This document shows, one piece after another, positions 46,269-53,865 of a stretch of DNA of 64,000 nt. The first letter of the stretch is position 1. Each line of letters opens with the position of its first letter. The translations under genes were made by a program, and so were the position numbers. The notes beneath the pieces were generated by a model. It worked only from the letters and a program-made list of their open reading frames with translations, had not been told where the DNA came from and did no database searches. Source of the stretch: Burkholderiaceae bacterium (GTDB taxonomy: Bacteria > Pseudomonadota > Gammaproteobacteria > Burkholderiales > Burkholderiaceae_C); assembly GCA_017848435.1 (NCBI GenBank), contig JAFEHU010000051.1:1-64000 (forward strand). The letters run 5' to 3'.

Positions 46269-46342
46269 CACCGCGCCCAGGCCGTTCCGCCCTGGGCGCG
46301 GTGAACTTCAAAAAATCCGGGCGCGGCGGTGGCCGCGCCCGG
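46269..46342. terminator. Two tandem strong hairpins after the ParB cluster
   Basis: First: CACCGCGCCCAGG (46269-46281) with CCTGGGCGCGGTG (46291-46303), a perfect 13-base stem. Second: CCGGGCGCGG (46317-46326) with CCGCGCCCGG (46333-46342), a perfect ten-base stem. Neither has a T-run, so they may be RNA-stability or rho-linked structures rather than simple terminators. Confidence 0.6.
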
Positions 46343-46474
46343 TGTTGAAGGCCAATAGCCCAATCAGAACGCCGCAGCCTTCGCAATGGCTCAGTGCGGC
46401 ATTGAGATTTCGGCTGGCCCCCTCATATTGCTTGCTTCATGTTTGTAAAACAGTGTCTTCAGGAGGGAATCTAG

Positions 46475-46936
46475 ATGAAGCTTGCTGATATTTTGAAGGA
46501 CCTTGACGCAGAGAAAGATCCGGACGAAATTTTGATTGAAGTCACGTCGGAAATTTTGAAGCGCTGCGGCCTGCAAATCACATTGGAAAGCCGATGGGAA
46601 CATTCTGGGCATAAAGACTGGATGTACCGTGTTGACCCGGAAAATCCAAGCATTCCCTTGAAACGTCACATCCACATTGCAAGGAGCAAGCACACCAGCT
46701 CAAAAGGTATGCAGGCCTCATGGAATGACGATGGTTCTCGTCACGACAGGGGGTCTTTCAACACCTCTGTCGGTGACACGGCGCGCGTTAGGGAGATTGC
46801 GAGAAGCGTTCTGAGTCTCCCGCCAAATGTCACGCTCGAAAGCGCTGACCATCCCGGAGTTGCTGGATCTTGGGTTGACGAAGTGCGGTTTTCCACGGAT
46901 GGGAAGGTTGCCTACGTTTCCATTCGCGCGCTTTAA
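46475..46936 (+). CDS. Small AT-richer cargo protein, possibly DUF6367 family
   Basis: 153 residues starting MKLADILKDLDAEKDPDEIL, AGGAGG about ten bases upstream. KRHIHIARSKHTSSKGMQAS followed by WNDDGSRHDRGSFN is a distinctive His/Arg-rich core that I associate weakly with DUF6367. Base composition is clearly lower in GC than the flanking ICE genes, so it is probably a late insertion between ParB and DUF736. Single small orphan genes here are sometimes phage-defence or toxin genes; no evidence decides this. Confidence 0.7.
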   Translation: MKLADILKDLDAEKDPDEILIEVTSEILKRCGLQITLESRWEHSGHKDWMYRVDPENPSIPLKRHIHIARSKHTSSKGMQASWNDDGSRHDRGSFNTSVGDTARVREIARSVLSLPPNVTLESADHPGVAGSWVDEVRFSTDGKVAYVSIRAL

Positions 46937-46973
46937 GAATGACAGCGTGAGGTGAGCGTGTCGGCGAGTTGCG

Positions 46974-47163
46974 CCGCCGGGCTTTCGGGCTGCGCCCCGT
47001 GCCGACTCCGGCGTCACGGCCATCCGGCTTCAATCCCTCACGCCTTCGCGCCTGCGGCGCTGCGCGCTGCGCTTGCCTCCAGGGGATGGGCGCAAGGCCC
47101 ATCCCCGCCGCGCAGGCTTGGCGCCCCTCGATACCACCGAACCGGCTGTGCCGGATCGGGCCG
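46974..47163. repeat. Long intergenic repeat of the ICE, copy B
   Basis: About 190 bases. The first half (GGGCTGCGCCCCGTGCCGAC, CACGGCCATCCGGCTTCAAT, CCCTCACGCCTTCGCGCC) is almost identical to copy C at 48198; the second half also matches copy A at 41681. Confidence 0.8.
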
Positions 47164-47723
47164 GCCAGTGCCTCGCCGCAATGGACGGGTTGGCGAACAC
47201 GCTGGAGCTTGCTGCGGCAGGTTGTGCGAATCGGTGCCGTCCTCAACGCTGGAGGTTCTCACCCATCACGTCACGAAGGACGGTTCACGGACAGCCCGCC
47301 CGGCCTCGCTATGGAGCTTCCACGCCACGCCTCAAGACCGGCGCCGCTCGGTGCGGCCGGGGCGTTTTCGCTTGTCGTCGGGTGGTTGACCTGGCCCGCG
47401 TCAGTGGGCGAGCCGGTGCAGCCTTTGTGCGGGGATGCCGAGCCGGCCCTGCCTCCGTTCGGTGCGGTTCGGCCCAAGGCGTCCTTGTGTTGTTGTGAAT
47501 CCTGGCGGTGGCGCGGCTGCGCCTCGGGCTTCATGGCTGCAACCGTCCAGCGAAAACAATTTCCCCTCTGCTGCGCAGATTCCTCGCGGGCCAAATTGTT
47601 TTCTCCTCCCGGTGCTCCACTGCGTTGCGCCCGCAAGCGGTGCAGCCCGCCCGTCCCCCGCCGGCCGGATCACAACAAGGACGCGATGGGCGCGAACCTT
47701 GTTCCACCAAAAGGAGATCCATC
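47164..47723. other. 560-base intergenic leader upstream of DUF736 with a long inverted repeat
   Basis: No gene. GAAAACAATTT (47552-47562) and AAATTGTTTTC (47593-47603) form a perfect 11-base inverted repeat around a 30-base spacer with its own CTGCTGCGCAG. Their AT-rich arms stand out in GC-rich DNA and suggest an operator or RNA structure controlling the DUF736 gene. AAAGGAG precedes the ATG at 47724. Confidence 0.55.
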
Positions 47724-48038
47724 ATGGCCAACATCGGCACCTTCACCGCAGACAAAGACGGCTTCACCGGCACGCTTCGCACCCTGACGCTCAACGTCAA
47801 GGTCAAGCTGGTGCCCAACGACAAGGGCGACAACGAGAAGGCCCCGGACTTCCGCCTGCAGGCGGCCAGTCACGACATCGGCGCGGCGTGGAAGAAGACC
47901 AGCGAAGCTGGGCGGGAGTACATCTCTGTGACCCTGGATGATCCTTCGTTTCCGGCAACGGTCTATGCCCGGCTAATCGAAGGCGAGAACGGCACGCACG
48001 ACTTGATCTGGTCGCGCAGCAAGCCCCAGGCGGCCTGA
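47724..48038 (+). CDS. DUF736 family protein
   Basis: 104 residues, AAAGGAG upstream. [20 protein letters not shown], then [20 protein letters not shown] and [20 protein letters not shown] form the DUF736 fold, a small beta protein present on most ICEs of this group and on rhizobial plasmids. Function unknown; high expression is often assumed. Confidence 0.92.
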   Translation: MANIGTFTADKDGFTGTLRTLTLNVKVKLVPNDKGDNEKAPDFRLQAASHDIGAAWKKTSEAGREYISVTLDDPSFPATVYARLIEGENGTHDLIWSRSKPQAA

Positions 48039-48197
48039 CGGCCGCCAGCGCCCCGTCCACCGCGGCGGGGCGCAGTGCTGCCTTCGCGGCACTTCAAGGA
48101 GGCGACACCATCGCCTGGGTTGCGCCGTGTCGAGTTGCTTCCTGGGCGTTGCAGCCTTCGGTTGCAAGAATGGCCGGGCGTGTCGGTGCCTTGCACC

Positions 48198-48384
48198 GCC
48201 GGGCTTTGCGGGCTGCGCCCCGTGCCGACTTCGCCGTCACGGCCATCCGGCTTCAATCCCTCACGCCTTCGCGCCTACGGCGCTGCGCGCTTCGCTTGCT
48301 TCCCGGGGAAAGCCCTGCGGCCTATCCCCGCCGCGCGATGCTTGGCGCCCCTGCAGTCCCCGAACCGGCGGCGCCGGATCGGCC
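48198..48384. repeat. Long intergenic repeat of the ICE, copy C
   Basis: About 187 bases, near-identical to copy B over its first 75 bases and similar to A and B in the rest (GCTTGGCGCCCCTG, GCCGGATCGG). With 48039-48197 it fills the 365-base gap between DUF736 and the XRE gene, in which no gene is supported. Confidence 0.8.
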
Positions 48385-48403
48385 ACGCCAGCGACGTCGC
48401 ACG

Positions 48404-48697
48404 CTATGGCGTGTCACTCTTCTTCGTCACAGTCTCCAACTGCTGGCGCACCTGCGCCAGCAGTTGATCGACCTGCTGCAGGTCGTCGCCGGCATAGGCC
48501 AGCGTCAGCAGCGTGAGCGGGTGGATCTCCATGACCTCGCACAGCTCGGCGAGCTTGTTCAGGGTCGGACTTTTGAGGTCGCGCTCCAGCGTACTCATGT
48601 AGGTGCGGCTGGACACGTCGGAGAACGCCTCCTGGCTCAATCCACGCGCTTTCCTGATGGTCTTTAGTGCCTCCGACAATGTATGTTTCGCTGCCAA
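48404..48697 (-). CDS. XRE-family helix-turn-helix regulator
   Basis: 97 residues. HTH at about 8-62 (LSEALKTIRKARGLSQEAFS, DVSSRTYMSTLERDLKSPTL, NKLAELCEVMEIHPLTLL), then a Gln-rich helical tail. Divergent from the second DUF2958 gene, with palindromic CTATAGG sites between them. Likely represses both directions and so is a candidate ICE switch. Confidence 0.85.
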   Translation of the reverse strand: MAAKHTLSEALKTIRKARGLSQEAFSDVSSRTYMSTLERDLKSPTLNKLAELCEVMEIHPLTLLTLAYAGDDLQQVDQLLAQVRQQLETVTKKSDTP

Positions 48698-48739
48698 CCT
48701 TGGATCTCCCCAAAATCCAAGATGACAGTCGATTGCGCC

Positions 48740-48760
48740 CTATAGGACTACAACCTATAG
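48740..48760. promoter_or_regulatory. Operator-like inverted repeat CTATAGG-N7-CCTATAG
   Basis: Perfect seven-base arms at 48740-48746 and 48754-48760, 43 bases before the XRE start codon. A second small palindrome ACGGA-AA-TCCGT is at 48797-48808. The AT-rich setting and position support self-repression by the XRE protein. Confidence 0.55.
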
Positions 48761-48920
48761 TGTTCATTCATGTAAACCTACCGCTTTTGTGCTTTTACGG
48801 AAATCCGTATCTGCGGTTTTGGACGGAAGCGCAAAGCCGCTTGCGTGCCTTTCCTCAAACCCGCCGATACGGTTCTGCGCTTTCACTCTTCGGCGGTTTT
48901 GTACGAATGAGGGGGTATCT

Positions 48921-49268
48921 ATGAACCGGCTCATCACCGAGGACGAGCGCAAGCAACTGCTGGAACACGGCCGGGTCCGGGCCGCTGGCTTGGCCAATGA
49001 CCCGTTGCCCGTGGTGCGGTTGTTCACGCCAGATGCGCACGCCACCTGGCTGCTGACTTCGCTCGATCCCGTCGATGGCGACACGGCCTACGGCCTGATC
49101 GACCTGGGAATCAGCATGCCCGAGTTGGGGACGGTGAAACTTTCCGACCTGGCTTCCATCGTCGGGCCACGCCAGCAACCCGTCATGCGGGATCGGTATT
49201 TCCGGGCGGTGCGCCCGTTGTCGGAGTACCTGCGGCTGGCTAAGGAGAACGGTTCCGTCCTCGATTGA
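48921..49268 (+). CDS. DUF2958 domain-containing protein, copy 2
   Basis: 115 residues. MNRLITEDERKQLLEHGRVR, PVVRLFTPDAHATWLLTSLD, GLIDLGISMPELGTVKLSDL and VMRDRYFRAVRPLSEYL. Paralogue of the gene at 40987, with the same block order but clear divergence, so it is not a recent copy. GAGGGGG lies about eight bases upstream of the ATG. Confidence 0.85.
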   Translation: MNRLITEDERKQLLEHGRVRAAGLANDPLPVVRLFTPDAHATWLLTSLDPVDGDTAYGLIDLGISMPELGTVKLSDLASIVGPRQQPVMRDRYFRAVRPLSEYLRLAKENGSVLD

Positions 49269-49609
49269 GCCGTTCGCGCCACGGTCTAGCCGGGCGCATT
49301 GAGACTATTTCGGTCTTGCTTCAGACCTGTCAGGTCTTAGTTCGCACTGTTGCACCAAACCGGTGCCATCCTGACGCAAACAGTCATGATGCCGGCCGTG
49401 CCATCGGGCACGGTGGGTATCGCAGGAGGCCGCATTTCCTCGCGCGCCACCGTCGCATTCAGACGATCCACGCAATCCATCGGATGCTTTTCGTCTTGAC
49501 ACGCAAGTTACTAATCTACCAGCTTATTCACGATTGGATGCTAGTTCGATGCGGTGACGTTTGCGTGTGAAACCGGTGACGGCCGTCCTGCTCTACGGGA
49601 GTTTGCGTC
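49269..49609. other. 341-base regulatory gap upstream of DUF2285
   Basis: No gene. AGACCT-GTC-AGGTCT (49323-49337) is a perfect operator-like inverted repeat. CCGTGCC-ATCG-GGCACGG (49396-49413) is a strong small hairpin. The last 110 bases are AT-rich, suitable for a promoter, but no clean -35/-10 pair is certain. Confidence 0.5.
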
Positions 49610-50359
49610 ATGGCCGAACCGCACCACCTCGCGCACTGGTATCCGACTGCCGCCTACCTCTACGTGCTGTGCCTGGATACGCTGGCACTGGCCTGGGAGT
49701 ATCTGCGCCGCCATCCCGATTACCGGCTTGACTGGCTCCACCGTGCGCGCCGCCTCGATGCTGCGCATCGCTGGGGCTTGCGTCTGCTGGAAGACCCGGC
49801 CCTGGATGCGCGTGACGCGCATCCGGCCTGGCTGCCTGGCCATGAAGCCGTGGTGCAGCTCCACCCGGATGCCGATCCGCCGCCTGACGCTGCGGCCTTC
49901 GCCTTCTGGTGCATCCCCGGTCACAAGCAGCTGCTGCATGACGGCAAGGGCCTGGCGCTGATCGCGCGCAGTTCAGGCCATTGCCTGCGCTATGCGCTGG
50001 CGCCTGGCCTGGAGGACGGCATGGCCGTGGCTTACGCCCACCGCGGTCACGGCACCACGCATGTGCCCGACACGCCTGCGCCAATGGCGCGGCCCAGGCC
50101 ACCGCCTGCGGCGCTGCTGGAGCTGCACACCCTGCAGGCGCTCGATGCGACCCTGGCGGGTGCGTCCTTACGCGACGTAGCTGAAGGCTTGTTCGGCGCG
50201 GATGCCGCAGCTGGTTGGTACAGCGACGGCGGCCTGCGCTCCAAGGTGCGCCGCCTGGTGCGGCGCGGCGATGCGCTGATGCGCGGCGGCTATCGCCGCC
50301 TAGCACAACTGCCGCCGCTTGAGAAGGGTCGTTTTGAAGAGAGCGCAAAACGACCCTGA
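49610..50359 (+). CDS. DUF2285 domain-containing ICE regulator-like protein
   Basis: 249 residues. The N-terminus (LAHWYPTAAYLYVLCLDTLA, LAWEYLRRHPDYRLDW) is the transcriptional-regulator-like domain that precedes DUF2285 in ICE proteins. The C-terminal DUF2285 (about 165-245) includes LHTLQALDATLAGASLRDVA, then SKVRRLVRRGDALMRGGYRR. Related paired proteins activate excision in symbiosis-island ICEs, so a regulatory role is plausible. Followed by the AlpA-like gene. Confidence 0.85.
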   Translation: MAEPHHLAHWYPTAAYLYVLCLDTLALAWEYLRRHPDYRLDWLHRARRLDAAHRWGLRLLEDPALDARDAHPAWLPGHEAVVQLHPDADPPPDAAAFAFWCIPGHKQLLHDGKGLALIARSSGHCLRYALAPGLEDGMAVAYAHRGHGTTHVPDTPAPMARPRPPPAALLELHTLQALDATLAGASLRDVAEGLFGADAAAGWYSDGGLRSKVRRLVRRGDALMRGGYRRLAQLPPLEKGRFEESAKRP

Positions 50360-50442
50360 GCACGAGGGCTTCGTTTTCTGAGACTGCCTCCATCCGGTTG
50401 CGCTGTGTGGCCGGAGCCCTGCAACCGATGGAGGTTCTCACC

Positions 50443-50724
50443 ATGCGTCCTGCTCCCTTGCGGCCTGCCGCTACTGTCTCGACCGCTGCCGCGCAACCGC
50501 AGCGTTATCTCACCAACGACGAGGCTGCCGATTACCTGCGGCTGTCGCCGCGCACGCTGGAAAAGCAGCGCGTGCTGGGTGGCGGCCCCAAGTTTCGCAA
50601 GTTCGGCCGCCGCGTCATGTACGCCGTGGCCGACCTCGATGCCTGGGCTGCGGATCGCAGCTTCGAGAGCACGTCCGATCCCGAATACGCCGAGCAGCAC
50701 TCGGCGGACAGCCGTGCGCGCTGA
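50443..50724 (+). CDS. AlpA/excisionase-like helix-turn-helix protein
   Basis: 93 residues from MRPAPLRPAATVSTAAAQPQ, GGAGG eight bases upstream. MerR-like winged helix: RYLTNDEAADYLRLSPRTLE, KQRVLGGGPKFRKFGRRVMY, AVADLDAWAADRSF. Likely DNA-binding excisionase or regulator; adjacent to RepA as in related ICEs. An earlier in-frame ATG (50428) lacks a ribosome site. Confidence 0.85.
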   Translation: MRPAPLRPAATVSTAAAQPQRYLTNDEAADYLRLSPRTLEKQRVLGGGPKFRKFGRRVMYAVADLDAWAADRSFESTSDPEYAEQHSADSRAR

Positions 50725-50738
50725 TCGCTGGAGTGCGG

Positions 50739-51599
50739 GTGGCCTTCGCCATGTCCAGCCCATCCGGGGCAGTCAGGCAGGAGCGCGAACAGCTCGATCT
50801 GTTCCGCGCCTTGCCGGGCAACATGGCGCCGCGCGACAGCCAGGACCTGATGGCCTTTCCGTTCTTCTCGCTGGCAAAGTCGCGGCGCACGGCGCCCATC
50901 GACTTCCAGGCCAGCGGCGTGACGATCCGCGTGGAGGGCACGCAGGAGCACGGCATCGCCACGATTTGGGACGCGGACGTGCTGATCTGGGCGGCTTCGC
51001 AGATCGTGGAAGCCCGCGACGCGGGCTTGCGCCCGTCGCGGCTGATGCAGGCCACGCCCTACGAGATCCTGCGCTTCATCGGGCGCGGTACGTCGCTGCG
51101 AGACTACCAGCGCCTCAAGGCGGCGCTGGATCGCCTGCAATCCACGACGGTGGCCACGTCGATCCGCGAGACGACTGGGCGGCGCCTGCATCGCTTCTCG
51201 TGGATCAACGAGTGGAAGGAGCTGGCCGATGCCAAGGGCACGCCCTTGGGGCTGGAGCTGATCCTGCCGGACTGGTTCTATGCGGGCGTGCTCGATGCCG
51301 CGCTGGTGCTGACCATCGATCCGGCGTATTTCCAGCTGACGGGCGGGATCGAGCGGTGGCTGTACCGTCTGGTGCGCAAGCACGGCGGGCGACAGCCGGG
51401 CGGCTGGCAATTCGACTTCCGGCACCTGCACCGCAAGTCGGGCAGCACGGCCAAGCCCTACGACTTCGCCTGCGACCTGCGCGCCCTGGTGGCGCGGCAG
51501 TCGCTACCGGGCTACGTCCTGGGCATCGAGCGGCTGGATGGCGCCGAGCTGCTGACGTTCCGGCCAGGGCGTCCCGTGCCGTCCGCGGCACGGGGATAA
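50739..51599 (+). CDS. repA: Replication initiator protein A (RepA)
   Basis: 286 residues if the GTG at 50739 is used (GGAG at 50730-50733); a GTG at 50733 and an ATG at 50751 are alternatives. The initiator signature LMAFPFFSLAKSRRTAPIDF, then LIWAASQIVEARDAGLRPSR and the winged-helix regions YDFACDLRALVARQSLPGYV, is that of plasmid RPA initiators. Probably permits rolling or theta replication of the excised element. Iterons follow its stop codon. Confidence 0.87.
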   Translation: MAFAMSSPSGAVRQEREQLDLFRALPGNMAPRDSQDLMAFPFFSLAKSRRTAPIDFQASGVTIRVEGTQEHGIATIWDADVLIWAASQIVEARDAGLRPSRLMQATPYEILRFIGRGTSLRDYQRLKAALDRLQSTTVATSIRETTGRRLHRFSWINEWKELADAKGTPLGLELILPDWFYAGVLDAALVLTIDPAYFQLTGGIERWLYRLVRKHGGRQPGGWQFDFRHLHRKSGSTAKPYDFACDLRALVARQSLPGYVLGIERLDGAELLTFRPGRPVPSAARG

Positions 51600-51852
51600 A
51601 CGGTGCGCGCCCTGTGGACGGACTCGTGCTATCAGGCGTGCCCGGTGTCGTGCTATCAGGCGTGGGACTATCGTGCTATCAGGCGTGTCCATCGGCCGCA
51701 AAGCCAATGCTGGCGCGGGTTTCGGCCTCCCTTAACTTCCCTAACTTAAAACATCTAACTGATAGTAGAAGCGCCGCGCCACGGTGGACAACCACCACGC
51801 TGCCCGAAATCCAGCTGCAACAGCCAGGCTTTCCAACGCGGAGGGCCAGGCC
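51600..51852. other. Probable origin of vegetative replication: three iterons and AT-rich DNA
   Basis: TCGTGCTATCAGGCGTG occurs three times, perfect and direct, at 51624-51640, 51648-51664 and 51671-51687, spaced 24 and 23 bases apart (two helix turns). An AT-rich stretch (about 51731-51770) follows, and it contains the core in reverse, CTGATAG (51759-51765). Iterons plus AT-rich DNA next to repA are the standard makeup of a plasmid oriV. Confidence 0.8.
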
Positions 51853-52491
51853 ATGATCGTCGCGCTGCTGAACCAAAAAGGCGGCGTGGGCAAGACCACG
51901 CTCGCCACCCACATCGCCGGCGAGCTGGCGATGCGCGGGCAGTCGGTCATCCTGCTGGATGCCGATCCACAGGGCTCCGCGCTGGACTGGACACAGCGCC
52001 GCAGCCAGCAAGGTTTGCCAAGGCTGTTCAGCGCCGTGGGCCTCGCACGCGAAACGCTGCATCAGGAAGCACCAGAACTCGCCAGGCGGGCCGATCATGT
52101 CGTCATCGACGGCCCGCCGCGCATCGCCGCCTTGGCGCGCTCCGCGCTGCTGGCGGCCGAGCGCGTGCTGATCCCGGTTCAGCCCAGCCCCTACGACCTG
52201 TGGGCTTCTGCCGAGATGGTGGCGCTGATCCGCGAGGCGCAGGTGTTCCGGCCAGCGCTGCGCGCGGCCTTCGTCATCAATCGGCGCGTCAGCACCACCG
52301 TAATCGGACGCGAGGCACGTGGCGCGCTGGCCGAGCAGCCGCTGCCTGCGCTGCGCGCGGAAATGCATCAGCGCATCGTGTTCGCCGACAGCGTGGCCGC
52401 TGGCCGGCTTGCACGCGAGACGGCGCCGGACAGCGCCGCCGCGCGCGAAATCGCTGCGCTGGTCGATGAACTGCTGCGGTGGCCGTCATGA
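51853..52491 (+). CDS. parA: ParA partition ATPase
   Basis: 212 residues. Deviant Walker A LNQKGGVGKTTLATHIAGEL at residues 6-25, Walker A' LLDADPQGSALDW and Walker B HVVIDGPPRI. Short ParA (ParF-like, no N-terminal HTH). Segregates or stabilises the excised replicating ICE with the ribbon-helix-helix protein encoded next, which overlaps by four bases. Confidence 0.93.
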   Translation: MIVALLNQKGGVGKTTLATHIAGELAMRGQSVILLDADPQGSALDWTQRRSQQGLPRLFSAVGLARETLHQEAPELARRADHVVIDGPPRIAALARSALLAAERVLIPVQPSPYDLWASAEMVALIREAQVFRPALRAAFVINRRVSTTVIGREARGALAEQPLPALRAEMHQRIVFADSVAAGRLARETAPDSAAAREIAALVDELLRWPS

Positions 52492-52751
52492 GCAGTCCCG
52501 CCAGCAAGCGCACGGCAAAGCGCGTCGGTATCGGCGCGCGTCCGCCCGCGAATCCGCACGCTGAGGCGTGGATTCGCCAGGGCAGCGCCGATGACCTCCA
52601 GAAAGGCGACCTCTACACAGCTCGCCTGACCCTCGACATCACGCCCGCCATGCGGGCGCGCATCAAGGTATCGGCCTTCACGCTAGGCGTGACGGTGGCC
52701 GATCTGCTGCGCGCGCTGCTGGAGCGCGAATTCCCGGAGAAGTCCTCATGA
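52488..52751 (+). CDS. Ribbon-helix-helix partition protein (ParG-like)
   Basis: 87 residues. A basic disordered N-terminus (SSPASKRTAKRVGIGARPPA) precedes a ribbon-helix-helix: LYTARLTLDITPAMRARIKV, SAFTLGVTVADLLRALLERE. It is coupled to parA, so it is the probable centromere-binding partner. The start at 52488 overlaps the parA stop. Confidence 0.8.
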   Translation: MSSPASKRTAKRVGIGARPPANPHAEAWIRQGSADDLQKGDLYTARLTLDITPAMRARIKVSAFTLGVTVADLLRALLEREFPEKSS

Positions 52752-53281
52752 ACACGTCCGCCTCAACGACTTCGACTGCATCGGCACCGCCGTCCATCCC
52801 GCCTGTCGGCGTGGCCGACGGCGTGCCGCTGACGCGCGTTGCGCTCGCATACATCGACCAACGCTTCGACCTCTACCTGCGCTTCGGTGATCCTGCTCAC
52901 ATCATCCGGTTGGATCGCTGGCGCCGCTGCGCGGTGTTCACTCCGAATGCGGTTCTCTGCCGCATCCGTTGGCAGGCCAACGACTACGGCACGATCCGCT
53001 GGCAGCTCATGGTGATGCAGGCGTGCATGTCGATGGATGGCGCGCAGCGCATCCCCGGCGTGCAGCCAGGCGCGCGCCTGTTGCTGCACGCCGAGGGTGA
53101 GCAGTCGGTGCGTGCGGTGCTGGCACGCATCGACGCCATCGAGGCGCTGGGCATCGTGCCTGCTGGCGCTTCGCCCGCGTACTGGCGCACGCTGGGCAAC
53201 CGGCTCGCGGCGCGCCTGCAGTTGCCCGAATACAGCGCCGAGCGGCACGCCGCCTGGCTGGCCGGGAGAGCGCTGTCATGA
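52748..53281 (+). CDS. DUF2840 domain-containing protein
   Basis: 177 residues. After a Ser/Pro/Thr-rich start comes the DUF2840 body: LTRVALAYIDQRFDLYLRFG, HIIRLDRWRRCAVFTPNAVL, RIRWQANDYGTIRWQLMVMQ, with GVQPGARLLLHAEGEQSVRA. The family sits between parA and traF in ICEs and large plasmids. Coupled by four-base overlaps on both sides. Confidence 0.88.
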   Translation: MNTSASTTSTASAPPSIPPVGVADGVPLTRVALAYIDQRFDLYLRFGDPAHIIRLDRWRRCAVFTPNAVLCRIRWQANDYGTIRWQLMVMQACMSMDGAQRIPGVQPGARLLLHAEGEQSVRAVLARIDAIEALGIVPAGASPAYWRTLGNRLAARLQLPEYSAERHAAWLAGRALS

Positions 53282-53865
53282 CCACGATTTCTGTTTCCAC
53301 TGCTGTCACGCATCCTCGCTCGCGCCTGCGCGCTCGCATCGTGCTGGCGGGCCTGTCCGTCTGCGGCCTCGCTGCGCTGGCCTGGGCGTCCTTCGTGCAT
53401 CCACTGCCGCGCCTGACCTACAACCCGTCCGACAGCGTGGCGGTCGGTTGGTATCGCGTCGATCCGCTCGACCATCGCACCAGCTCGCCGCCACATCCTT
53501 TGTCCGTGGGCAGCATCGTGCTGGTGCCGCTGCCTGCCGAGGCTGCCGCGCTCGCTGCGCAGCGCGGCTACCTGCCGACGCGCATCCCGTTGCTCAAGCG
53601 CGTGGGCGCGGTGGCGCCGCAGGAGGTGTGTATCGCCGACGGCAGAGTCCTTATCGACGGCGTGCCTTCGGCCGCCGTGCTGTCTGCCGATCGCTGGGGC
53701 CGGCCGCTGCCATCCTGGCAGCAGTGCCACCGCCTTCGGCCTGGCGAGCTGTTCCTGCTCAGTGTCACCAATCCGGCGTCGTTCGACAGCCGGTATTTCG
53801 GGCCGGTCAGCGCAGCCGCCGTGATCGGCGTTGCGCGTCCGGTCTGGTTGGAGTCGCGCCCATGA
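53278..53865 (+). CDS. traF: TraF-type S26 signal peptidase of conjugative transfer
   Basis: 195 residues. One N-terminal membrane helix at about 20-40 (IVLAGLSVCGLAALAWASFV), then Ser53 in NPSDSVAVGWYRVDP and Lys107 in PLLKRVGAV as the Ser/Lys dyad. The later YFGPVSAAAVIGVARPVW is also typical. TraF of RP4 cyclises the TrbC pilin, so its presence implies trb genes elsewhere in the element. Confidence 0.9.
   Translation: MTTISVSTAVTHPRSRLRARIVLAGLSVCGLAALAWASFVHPLPRLTYNPSDSVAVGWYRVDPLDHRTSSPPHPLSVGSIVLVPLPAEAAALAAQRGYLPTRIPLLKRVGAVAPQEVCIADGRVLIDGVPSAAVLSADRWGRPLPSWQQCHRLRPGELFLLSVTNPASFDSRYFGPVSAAAVIGVARPVWLESRP

Noticed and set aside
49496..49530. TTGACA as a -35 box upstream of DUF2285
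   Set aside because: No acceptable -10 at 16-18 bases; the nearest AT-rich hexamers are at wrong distance.
51624..51687. CRISPR-like array (regular short repeats)
   Set aside because: Only three 17-base repeats with 6-7-base spacers next to repA; these are iterons.
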